Shown: piece by piece, positions 1-6,021 of the stretch
Layout of the letters: each line of letters starts with the position of its first letter
Numbering within the stretch: position 1 is the stretch's first letter
Assembly (NCBI GenBank): GCA_964650685.1
Contig: CAZYUW010000172.1
Span: 1-9,522 of the forward strand
Source: Nitratifractor sp964650685
GTDB lineage: Bacteria; Campylobacterota; Campylobacteria; Campylobacterales; Sulfurovaceae
Direction: 5' to 3'
DNA: 9,522 bases
The notes under the pieces: model-generated
Database searches by the model: none
The model's input: only the letters and a program-made list of their open reading frames with translations
Told to the model about the DNA's origin: nothing
Made by a program: the position numbers and the translations under genes

Positions 1-857
1 AGAACAAGACTCTGGCGATGATATTCGAAAAGAGCTCCACACGCACCCGTGTGAGTTTCGAAACCGGTATATATCAGCTGGGTGGAATGGGGCTCTTTCT
101 CTCTTCGAGAGATATTCAGCTCGGCAGGGGAGAGCCGATGAAGGATACCGCCAGAGTGATAAGCCGCATGGTTGATATGGTAATGATCAGGACATACGAC
201 CAGTCCCAGCTCGAAGAGTTCGCCAACTACTCCAAGGTACCTGTAATAAACGGGCTGACCGACAGATGCCACCCGGTGCAACTGATGACCGACTACATGA
301 CGATACTCGAATATGGCAAAAAAAGTCCGGTCGTTGCATATATAGGAGACGGTAACAATATGGCTCACTCGTGGCTTTATCTGGCTGCCATCATGGGTTT
401 CGAACTCAGGATCGCTACCCCCGAAAGATATGAGTGCGATCCTGAAATAATCAAAGAGGCTGTTGAAATCTCAAAACTCAATGGCGGAACCCTGATATTT
501 GGAAACGATCCCACATCCGCCGCAGAAGGGGCAGATGTGGTAACTACCGATACCTGGGTCTCAATGGGACAGGAAGAGGAAAAAGAGATAAGAGTCCGGG
601 ACTTTTCCGGATTTATGGTCGATTCAAATATAATGGATCTTGCAAAAAAAGATGCCATCTTTCTACATTGCCTGCCGGCATACAGGGGTTATGAAGTCAG
701 CGATGAGGTGTTCGAGGCCCACGCGGAAGAAATATTCGCCGAAGCCGAAAACAGGCTGCACGCTCAAAAAGGCATAATGGTCTGGTTGGATAGAAAACGC
801 AAACAGAACAAAACACTGTCGGAAGACACCATATCGGAACAAAAGGCTTTCAAATGA
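1..857 (+). CDS. argF: Ornithine carbamoyltransferase, 5'-truncated by window edge
   Basis: This enzyme joins carbamoyl phosphate and L-ornithine to give citrulline in cytoplasmic arginine synthesis. The frame is open from base 3 (residues NKTLAMIFEKSSTRTR), so the true start lies before the window; the ATG at 18 is internal to the fold. Visible signatures are the carbamoyl-phosphate loop SSTRTR (about 33-50), HPVQ (270-281, where many family members have HPCQ), the SMG loop in TDTWVSMGQE, and the ornithine-site motif HCLPAYRG (from 666). About 284 residues are visible, and roughly 30-40 N-terminal residues are missing compared with relatives. The C-terminus after MVWLD carries a short basic, polar extension of about 20 residues that looks non-conserved. 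The TGA overlaps the hemN ATG (ATGA, 854-857), which indicates translational coupling. The HCLP and SMG motifs separate it from aspartate carbamoyltransferase. Confidence 0.96.
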   Translation, partial: NKTLAMIFEKSSTRTRVSFETGIYQLGGMGLFLSSRDIQLGRGEPMKDTARVISRMVDMVMIRTYDQSQLEEFANYSKVPVINGLTDRCHPVQLMTDYMTILEYGKKSPVVAYIGDGNNMAHSWLYLAAIMGFELRIATPERYECDPEIIKEAVEISKLNGGTLIFGNDPTSAAEGADVVTTDTWVSMGQEEEKEIRVRDFSGFMVDSNIMDLAKKDAIFLHCLPAYRGYEVSDEVFEAHAEEIFAEAENRLHAQKGIMVWLDRKRKQNKTLSEDTISEQKAFK

Positions 858-2227
858 GCGACAAAACGATAGATCTGGAAAAGTTCAGCAGATACAGTCG
901 CCCCGGCCCCAGATATACGAGTTATCCAACAGCTTTGGAGTTCAGCAGTAACTTCTCTTATGAAAGTTATCTCGACTATCTAAGCAGCGGCAAAGGATCT
1001 CTGTCGATATATATCCATCTACCATTTTGCAGAAGCGCGTGTTACTTTTGCGGATGTAATGTCGTATTCACATCCAAAGAGGACAAACTCGATAAATATA
1101 TCGGATATCTGAAAAAAGAGATGGATATACTGGCTGAACATATCGACAGTTCACGCGAAGTGATACAGTTTCATTTTGGCGGAGGCACTCCCACCTTCTA
1201 CAAAGCCTCCAGTTTGGACGAGATAATGAAGCATCTCAAAAAAAGTTTTCCCAACTGGAGCAAAGATGCCGAAATCAGCGTAGAGATAGATCCCAGATTT
1301 TTCAATGTGGAGCATATGGAGGTTTTCAAAGCTCACGGTTTCAATAGAGTCAGCTTTGGGGTTCAGGACTTCGACCAAAAGGTTCAACACGAAATACACC
1401 GACACCAATCCTATAGCATCACGAAAAAAGCTGTCGATCTGGCTCGAAAATACGATATCGAAAGCATCAATACCGATCTGATATATGGGTTACCCTACCA
1501 GACATTGGAAAGTTTTAGAAAAACACTCGATCTGACTGTAGATTTGGACCCTGATCGCCTGGCTATATTCAATTACGCTCATGTTCCATGGCTTAAAAAG
1601 ACCATGCGTAAATTTGATGAAACAACCATTCCATCCCCTGAAGTAAAACTCCATATATTGCAGTACACTATAGATTTTCTCAAGGACAGAGGATACCGAA
1701 TGATAGGCATGGATCATTTCGCAAAACCGGAGGATGAGCTTTTTGGAGCTATCGCCAAAGGTGAGCTGCATAGAAATTTCCAGGGATATACCACAAAAGG
1801 AGGAGCGAATCTTATAGGTATAGGACTGACCAGTATCGGAGAGGGGTGTCGTTACTATGCACAAAATACAAAAAATATGGATGAGTATGAAAACGCTGTC
1901 GATAACGGGAGACTGCCATACGAACGGGGTATCGAACTCAATGATGACGATATGATAAGAAAAAGCGTAATTATGGAACTTATGGCGAATTTCAGTATAG
2001 ATATACCGCGTATCGAGAAACAATATGATATAGAATTCAAAGAGTATTTCTCTGACGCCTTATCCTCACTCGAGGAGTTTCGGCAGGCCGATCTTGTCAG
2101 TATAGAATCCGACAAGATAGAGGTTTCTCCGACTGGAACACTCCTGATTCGCAACATAGCGATGCCATTTGATGCATATATGGGAAAATATTCCGAAAAC
2201 AAAAAAAGTTTCAGTAAAACCGTTTAA
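854..2227 (+). CDS. hemN: Oxygen-independent coproporphyrinogen III oxidase
   Basis: HemN is a cytoplasmic radical-SAM enzyme that decarboxylates coproporphyrinogen III to protoporphyrinogen IX without oxygen. The protein has 457 residues, the size of E. coli HemN. It has YTSYPTA (21-27) and the cluster motif CRSACYFCGC, with Cys59, Cys63 and Cys66 plus the fourth Cys68 that marks true HemN rather than the related HemW. It also has GGGTPTF (109-115), VEIDPR (143-148), SFGVQDFD (167-174), DLIYGLP, GMDHFAKPEDEL and FQGYTTKGG. The ATG at 854 overlaps the argF stop and has an AAGG ribosome site seven bases upstream (CTTTCAA spacer), so the start is well supported. It is the middle gene of a three-gene string, followed 24 bp later by an iron-sulfur protein that might serve it in electron transfer (inference). 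Confidence 0.97.
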   Translation: MSDKTIDLEKFSRYSRPGPRYTSYPTALEFSSNFSYESYLDYLSSGKGSLSIYIHLPFCRSACYFCGCNVVFTSKEDKLDKYIGYLKKEMDILAEHIDSSREVIQFHFGGGTPTFYKASSLDEIMKHLKKSFPNWSKDAEISVEIDPRFFNVEHMEVFKAHGFNRVSFGVQDFDQKVQHEIHRHQSYSITKKAVDLARKYDIESINTDLIYGLPYQTLESFRKTLDLTVDLDPDRLAIFNYAHVPWLKKTMRKFDETTIPSPEVKLHILQYTIDFLKDRGYRMIGMDHFAKPEDELFGAIAKGELHRNFQGYTTKGGANLIGIGLTSIGEGCRYYAQNTKNMDEYENAVDNGRLPYERGIELNDDDMIRKSVIMELMANFSIDIPRIEKQYDIEFKEYFSDALSSLEEFRQADLVSIESDKIEVSPTGTLLIRNIAMPFDAYMGKYSENKKSFSKTV

Positions 2228-2251
2228 TAAAAACATATTTCTGGGAACACT

Positions 2252-3559
2252 ATGAAAAGAGACGGATACCATCACTTTGAGGGATTTAGCGATATTGGAA
2301 ACGAATGCATAAAGTGTGGAAAATGTATACCCGGCTGCACGATTCATATGGCAAATCCTGATGAAGTTACATCACCAAGGGGATTTCTGGATCTCCTGGT
2401 CGCATATCAGGACGGTGACCTGGAACTGGACAAAAACGCGAAAAAGATATTTGAAAGCTGCTTTTTGTGTACCGCCTGCACCGAAGTATGCCCCAACTCG
2501 CTTCCGACGGATATGTTGATCGAAGAAGTACGGTACGAAATTGCGAAAAAGTTCGGTATCGCCTGGTTCAAACGACTTTTCTTCACCCTTTTGAGACATA
2601 GAGCCCTGATGGATCTGATGATGAAACTTGGATACACTTTCAGAGTCTGTGGTTTCAAAAACAATGAAAAACGAGGAGGCATAACTCCTCGTTTTAAAAT
2701 GCCTATTATTAAAAGTGGACGCCTTCTTCCAAGTCTAGGCAAATCGAGTTTTCTAAACAGTCATCCAGAAAAAATAAACAATGGAGGCAAAAGAGAGGTC
2801 GCAATCTTCATAGGGTGCCTCGCCAACTACAACTATACGGAAACAGGTAAAAGTCTGCTGTATATACTTGAAACACTCCAAATCGACGCTTTTATACCTA
2901 AAAAACAGAAGTGCTGCTCCGCGCCGGCCTATTTTACAGGTGACTTCTTTACAGTAGAAACACTCAGCAAGCAGAATATAGAGTATTTTGAAAGTTTTAT
3001 TGACAATGTTGAAGCGATAATCGTTCCAGAAGCCACATGTTCTGCGATGATCAGGCACGACTGGGAGGTCTTTTTCAGAAACAGGGGAATGAATGAATGG
3101 GCTGAGAGGGCAAAAAAAATAAGTAAAAAAGTATTTATGGCTACGGAGTGGCTGGACAGATACACCCCTTTGAGAAGCATACTTGCAGAAAAAAATATCA
3201 CAATGCCTGAAAGCATAACCTACCACGATGCCTGCCATGCGAAAAAGGTGCTCAAAGTCAAAGAAGAACCCAGAAATCTTCTTAAACAAAATTACACGAT
3301 GATAGAGATGGAAGATCCTGACAGATGCTGTGGATTTGGGGGAGTGACGATGCAGACGGAAAAATACGATCTCGCCCTTAAAACAGGTATCCCCAAGGCT
3401 AAAATGATAGAAAATACCGGCGCTCAGATCGTATCTGCCGAATGTAGTGCATGTAGAATGCAGATAGGAAACTCTCTGTATCAAGAAAATATTGACACAA
3501 TATTCAAAAACCCAGTCGAACTGATAGCCGAGGCGCTTGGCTATGGCGCCGATTCATGA
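2252..3559 (+). CDS. GlpC/LutA-like (Fe-S)-binding protein with cysteine-rich (CCG) domains
   Basis: This is a predicted iron-sulfur electron-transfer protein of the family containing GlpC, GlcF and LutA. Its 435 residues comprise an N-terminal 2x[4Fe-4S] ferredoxin part and two CCG domains. The first cluster motif is CX2CX2CX3C at Cys19/22/25/29, lacking the usual following Pro; the second, at Cys70/73/76/80, is followed by Pro81. CCG domain 1 has Cys189, CCS at 221-223 and a lone Cys263 in PEATCSAM. Domain 2 is canonical, with Cys328, CCGFGG from 359 and CSAC at 398-401. No FAD domain is present and no GlpA/GlpB partner is in view, so the common name 'glycerol-3-phosphate dehydrogenase subunit C' is not justified. 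From memory, H. pylori also has hemN next to a gene annotated glpC. The ribosome site is weak (GGGA). The linker (residues 135-150) contains a perfect inverted repeat. The stop overlaps the convergent kinase gene by 6 bp. Confidence 0.88.
   Translation: MKRDGYHHFEGFSDIGNECIKCGKCIPGCTIHMANPDEVTSPRGFLDLLVAYQDGDLELDKNAKKIFESCFLCTACTEVCPNSLPTDMLIEEVRYEIAKKFGIAWFKRLFFTLLRHRALMDLMMKLGYTFRVCGFKNNEKRGGITPRFKMPIIKSGRLLPSLGKSSFLNSHPEKINNGGKREVAIFIGCLANYNYTETGKSLLYILETLQIDAFIPKKQKCCSAPAYFTGDFFTVETLSKQNIEYFESFIDNVEAIIVPEATCSAMIRHDWEVFFRNRGMNEWAERAKKISKKVFMATEWLDRYTPLRSILAEKNITMPESITYHDACHAKKVLKVKEEPRNLLKQNYTMIEMEDPDRCCGFGGVTMQTEKYDLALKTGIPKAKMIENTGAQIVSAECSACRMQIGNSLYQENIDTIFKNPVELIAEALGYGADS
2668..2695. 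repeat. Perfect 11-bp inverted repeat, terminator-like, inside the Fe-S gene
   Basis: The left arm AAAACGAGGAG (2668-2678) and right arm CTCCTCGTTTT (2685-2695) are perfect reverse complements around the 6-base loop GCATAA. A GC-rich core flanked by A and T tracts is the form of a bidirectional intrinsic terminator. It lies in the coding sequence, in the linker between the ferredoxin part and the first CCG domain. An AGGAGG (2674-2679) lies across the stem-loop boundary, and an in-frame ATG (Met150) begins at 2699, but the spacing of 19 bases is too long for a normal start. Whether it acts in transcription or mRNA folding is unknown. Confidence 0.5.
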
Positions 3560-4780
3560 GTTGATTACTATTTCAAATACATTCTCTGCGCTTTTCTTAT
3601 CATATCTGTATCTAAACTTATAATCAAGTTTTTCCAGAATGTTGGCTACTATATACAACCCCAACCCAAAACCGTGACTTCTCTTCTCCTCCTGACTAAA
3701 AGGCTCGGTATAAAAAGACAGATCCTCTTTCAGGGGCTCCCCCAGCGATCTGACCTCGATACGATTTCCGGTCGTAATCAGCTTGACATGTTTGTCGGGA
3801 CTGTACTTTATACCGTTGTCCATAAGGTTTTTCAGTACCAACGAGAGCAGCTTCGCATCCGTGTAGAGATTCCTGTCTACTATTTTAATATCATATCTCT
3901 CGCTGTCTGCCATCAAAACCTTTTCCGTTCTTTCGATAATCTCACTCAGTTTGATATCTTTTTTGTCTGGTTCGAAATTGTACATCGTTATACGCTCGAT
4001 CTCGGCCAATTCACTTATCAACTCGTTCATTCTTTCAAATGCGTTGATAAGTATCTTTCTGGCCATTTCGTCATCGATAGTCTCCACTATTATTCGGCCT
4101 TTTGTGATTGGAGTTTTCAACTCATGCATGATATTGCGCATAAACAGGTTTTTCGATGACATCAATTGTTTGATATGGCGAATGGCTTTATCGAAACTTC
4201 TCGCTATTTTTCCTATCTCATCATCGCCCGCGCTGTCTATATTTATATCCAGATCACCGGCCGCGAACTGCTCAATCTGACAATGAAGTTTTTTAAGTGG
4301 ATATAGTTTTCTCAAAACCATTACATACATAAACAACAAAAGCACAGCGAGAGTCAACGCTATGGTCAGCAGAAGCTCATAGATATAACCTCCAGGGTGA
4401 CTGTCAAGAAGCATTAGATCGAAATCGTATCTCTCAATGTATATATAGTAGTGCTCCCGGGTTTTGAATACTCTGACATTACCATAGATCGATCTACCGC
4501 TGAAGATCGTTTTTCCGAACTCTTCTATCTCTTTTTTTACTTTGGAGGGGTCGACAGGTGTCAATTTATAACTTTTGTACATTTTTTTAAGTATGGGGCT
4601 GTTTTTTTTAAGATCTCTGGAAAGAAGAAATGTATCCGATATTATTTTGTATCTATTTACTTCCTGTAGATGTCTCTGATTTTCTCCAGAAGACAGGAGA
4701 TAATAGAATGTGGCTCCAATCACTATGATCGCAATGGCGAAAAGTACATGAATAAAGGTCGTGACCGAAACATTTTTCAT
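3554..4780 (-). CDS. ArsS-like membrane sensor histidine kinase
   Basis: This is a two-component sensor kinase of 408 residues. It has a membrane helix at about 8-29, a periplasmic sensor region of about 100 residues (30-131), a second helix at about 134-157, a HAMP linker (about 158-205), the phosphoacceptor motif FMRNIMHELKTPITKGR with His219, an N box LKNLMDNGIKYSP (Asn318, Asn322) and a glycine-rich lid HGFGLGLYIV (369-378). The HELKTPITKG motif resembles the ArsS/RacS group of Campylobacterota. The G1 box, usually DxGxG, reads SLGEPL with Ser345 where Asp is expected. The gene lies 7 bp after the response regulator and surely forms a pair with it; its ribosome site (AAGGTG) sits in the end of the regulator gene. 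Its stop overlaps the stop of the convergent Fe-S gene (TCATGA, 3554-3559). The signal sensed cannot be told; acid sensing, as for H. pylori ArsS, is only a possibility. Confidence 0.92.
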   Translation of the reverse strand: MKNVSVTTFIHVLFAIAIIVIGATFYYLLSSGENQRHLQEVNRYKIISDTFLLSRDLKKNSPILKKMYKSYKLTPVDPSKVKKEIEEFGKTIFSGRSIYGNVRVFKTREHYYIYIERYDFDLMLLDSHPGGYIYELLLTIALTLAVLLLFMYVMVLRKLYPLKKLHCQIEQFAAGDLDINIDSAGDDEIGKIARSFDKAIRHIKQLMSSKNLFMRNIMHELKTPITKGRIIVETIDDEMARKILINAFERMNELISELAEIERITMYNFEPDKKDIKLSEIIERTEKVLMADSERYDIKIVDRNLYTDAKLLSLVLKNLMDNGIKYSPDKHVKLITTGNRIEVRSLGEPLKEDLSFYTEPFSQEEKRSHGFGLGLYIVANILEKLDYKFRYRYDKKSAENVFEIVINS

Positions 4781-4787
4781 ATTTCGA

Positions 4788-5477
4788 CTACACCTTGTCC
4801 GTCAATAGATATCCCACTCCTCTGACCGGCTTGATGTAGCTGTGTTCACTATCATGATTGGCGATTTTATGCCTGATTCTAGAAATAATCACATCGATAT
4901 TTTTTATCGAACTTTCATCGTCAATATGTTCACTTTCATAAAGAAGCTGCTCCCTGGAAACCGCGCCGTTCTTATGCTGTATCAGCATGGACAAAACATC
5001 GAATTCCGCCGCAGTCAACTCCAGAGGAATACCTTTGAACAGTATCACTCTGCCATTTTTATCCAGTTCGAAAATCTCTTCTTCTTTCTCTTTTTTTCTG
5101 TTTCCGCTCGTTCTTCTCAATATAGTTTTTATTCTCATTACAACCTCTCTGGAATCGTACGGCTTAGGCATATAGTCGTCCGCCCCTCTCTCCATACCTA
5201 TCACTTTATCGGTGATATCGTCACGGGCCGAAGAGATGATGATCGGGATATCCGAATACTCCCTGATCTTCTGAACAACCTCCAAACCATCCATTCCGGG
5301 CAGTGTGAGATCCAATATTACCAGATCGAAATCCTTTTGTGTCAAAGTGGAAAGGCCTATGTACGGGTCTTCCACAGAGCTGACATCCATGCCGTATTTT
5401 GTCAGATAACTTGTCAGCACCATTGCCAGCTCCGGATCGTCTTCGATAATCAGAATCTTCATCTTTTCATTCGACAT
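4788..5477 (-). CDS. OmpR/PhoB-family response regulator
   Basis: This is a cytoplasmic DNA-binding response regulator of 229 residues, partner of the kinase encoded just downstream. The receiver domain (about 6-120) has the acidic pair Asp13/Asp14 in IIEDDPE, the phosphoacceptor Asp56 in VILDLTLPGMDG, Ser83 in IISSARDD and Lys105 in MPKPYDSRE. A short charged linker rich in Lys and Glu (126-135) leads to a C-terminal winged-helix domain (about 135-229) with the typical ELTAAEFDVLSML and RGVGYLL motifs. I chose the ATG at 5477 because an AGGG ribosome site precedes it; Met6 (MKILIIEDD) is the alternative but has no clear site. The gene is transcribed divergently from the DUF4177 gene, and a minus-strand TATAAT (5525-5530) lies about 48 bp upstream. 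OmpR-type regulators often bind their own promoter, so the shared 93-bp region is a likely target (inference). Confidence 0.95.
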   Translation of the reverse strand: MSNEKMKILIIEDDPELAMVLTSYLTKYGMDVSSVEDPYIGLSTLTQKDFDLVILDLTLPGMDGLEVVQKIREYSDIPIIISSARDDITDKVIGMERGADDYMPKPYDSREVVMRIKTILRRTSGNRKKEKEEEIFELDKNGRVILFKGIPLELTAAEFDVLSMLIQHKNGAVSREQLLYESEHIDDESSIKNIDVIISRIRHKIANHDSEHSYIKPVRGVGYLLTDKV

Positions 5478-5509
5478 ATCACACCCTGCATTTGGAATAT
5501 AGTCGTGGA

Positions 5510-5515
5510 TATAAT
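5510..5515 (+). promoter_or_regulatory. Second plus-strand TATAAT in the divergent region
   Basis: This is a further perfect TATAAT, 27 bp upstream of the one at 5537 and in the same GATATAAT context. It could be an upstream promoter for the DUF4177 gene, part of a repeated regulator site, or chance in AT-rich DNA. It forms an inverted repeat with ATTATA at 5525-5530 (spacer of 9). Confidence 0.3.
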
Positions 5516-5524
5516 AGCATGTAA

Positions 5525-5530
5525 ATTATA
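5525..5530 (-). promoter_or_regulatory. Putative -10 box (TATAAT) for the two-component operon
   Basis: The plus strand reads ATTATA, a perfect TATAAT on the minus strand. A transcript starting about 7 bases downstream would have a leader of roughly 40 bases before the response-regulator ATG at 5477. No TTGACA-like -35 is visible at the right distance, which is usual for Campylobacterota sigma-70 promoters. Six bases (AAAAGA) separate it from the plus-strand TATAAT at 5537. Confidence 0.55.
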
Positions 5531-5536
5531 AAAAGA

Positions 5537-5542
5537 TATAAT
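5537..5542 (+). promoter_or_regulatory. Putative -10 box (TATAAT) for the DUF4177/small membrane protein genes
   Basis: This is a perfect TATAAT, with a predicted start near 5549-5550 and a leader of about 20 bases that includes the AAGGAG ribosome site at 5559-5564. No -35 match is visible. The 8-mer GATATAAT here (5535-5542) is repeated at 5508-5515. Confidence 0.5.
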
Positions 5543-5558
5543 TGTGCCTCTGTATGAC

Positions 5559-5564
5559 AAGGAG
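5559..5564 (+). promoter_or_regulatory. Ribosome binding site (AAGGAG) of the DUF4177 gene
   Basis: AAGGAG lies six bases before the ATG at 5571. This sets the start there and rules out the upstream in-frame GTG at 5544, which has no such site and would begin too close to the predicted transcription start. Confidence 0.8.
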
Positions 5565-5570
5565 AAAGAG

Positions 5571-5780
5571 ATGAAATACAAAGTGGTCATATATCAGGAA
5601 GGTATGCTGGGATCTCTTTTTCTGGGGCAATCCAAAATCAATCCTTTGAAGTTCTCCGATTTTCTGAATGAAAACGCGAGTGAAGGTTGGGAAGTAGTAA
5701 CGATGGAAAAAGATATCAGACGAATGTTGCTATTTTGGAAACGGGAAGCCTATATCGTTATCATGAAAAAGGAAGCATGA
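5571..5780 (+). CDS. DUF4177 domain-containing small protein
   Basis: This is a 69-residue, probably cytoplasmic protein of unknown function. It matches the DUF4177 pattern: an N-terminal MKYKVVIYQ strand, a central FLNENASEGWEVVTM segment (31-45, with the hallmark GW-E-V) and a C-terminal strand with a KREAYIVIMKK ending (57-67). That pattern covers almost the whole protein, so it is a single small alpha/beta domain with no signal peptide or membrane helix. The start at 5571 is supported by a strong ribosome site. Its stop overlaps an ATG of the next gene (ATGA, 5777-5780), so the two are co-translated. It is divergent from the two-component operon and shares its promoter region, which makes it a candidate target of that regulator (inference). 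Confidence 0.82.
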   Translation: MKYKVVIYQEGMLGSLFLGQSKINPLKFSDFLNENASEGWEVVTMEKDIRRMLLFWKREAYIVIMKKEA

Positions 5781-5782
5781 AT

Positions 5783-6007
5783 ATGAAAGCGATGAAGTTT
5801 GTAAGCATCTTCTCATCCATCTTGCTGGCAGGATACGGTATATTTGCTGTAGTCTGGATATGGAGCGACGATTTGATATCGTTAAAGACCTTTATAAAAA
5901 CTTCGATCACCGTAGCTGTCGTTTTGGTTGTAGCCGTAATAATAGCTTTGGCATACAGAGAGTATGTCGAAGAAAAAGAGATGAAAAAAGATAAGTTTCT
6001 GGACTGA
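5783..6007 (+). CDS. Small membrane protein with two predicted helices
   Basis: This is a protein of about 74 residues that I do not recognise as a named family. It has a hydrophobic segment at about 5-27 (FVSIFSSILLAGYGIFAVVWIW), a short acidic turn with SDD, a second helix at about 40-57, and a charged tail rich in Glu and Lys (58-74). This is a typical two-helix inner-membrane layout with the loop on one side and the charged tail probably cytoplasmic. Two starts are possible: the ATG at 5777, overlapping the upstream stop, or the ATG at 5783. AAGGAA (5769-5774) is only 2 bases from the first but 8 from the second, so I chose 5783. It is coupled to the DUF4177 gene and ends 14 bp before the stop of the convergent permease gene. 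A paired inverted repeat lies in its 3' part (5946-5972). Confidence 0.72.
   Translation: MKAMKFVSIFSSILLAGYGIFAVVWIWSDDLISLKTFIKTSITVAVVLVVAVIIALAYREYVEEKEMKKDKFLD
5946..5972 (+). repeat. Imperfect hairpin near the 3' end of the small membrane gene
   Basis: Arms 5946-5956 and 5962-5972 can pair over 11 positions in the plus-strand RNA, two of them G-U, around the loop AGAGA. In the opposite strand those two become A-C mismatches, so it is better suited to the plus transcript. No T tract follows. It lies within coding sequence and may be chance. Confidence 0.25.
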
Positions 6008-6021
6008 ATTTCAGCATAACC

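Noticed and set aside
1490..2023. Long open frame antisense to hemN (about 177 codons), and similar long frames opposite the Fe-S, kinase and ruvB genes.
   Set aside because: They are shadows of well-supported genes, with compositions unlike real proteins and no ribosome sites or recognisable motifs.
2252..3559. Naming the Fe-S gene glpC with a role in glycerol-3-phosphate oxidation.
   Set aside because: No GlpA or GlpB partner is present, and the same domain layout occurs in lactate and glycolate oxidation subunits and in uncharacterised proteins.
3614..3633. AAACTT/AAGTTT inverted repeat followed by T's, about 55 bases after the Fe-S gene stop, as a terminator for the argF operon.
   Set aside because: The stem is only six pairs with a single G-C, too weak to support a terminator call, and it lies in kinase coding sequence.
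3732..3741. GGGGCTCCCC palindrome.
   Set aside because: The loop would be too small for the full stem and no T tract follows; it encodes ordinary kinase residues (the GEPL stretch).
4576..4612. Two T-rich runs with a repeated TTTTTTAAG in the kinase gene.
   Set aside because: These are not inverted repeats, and they reflect Lys-rich coding (KK) on the minus strand.
5544..5570. Longer DUF4177 protein starting at GTG 5544 (nine extra residues).
   Set aside because: No ribosome site precedes it, it would start almost on the predicted transcription start, and AAGGAG is placed ideally for the ATG at 5571.
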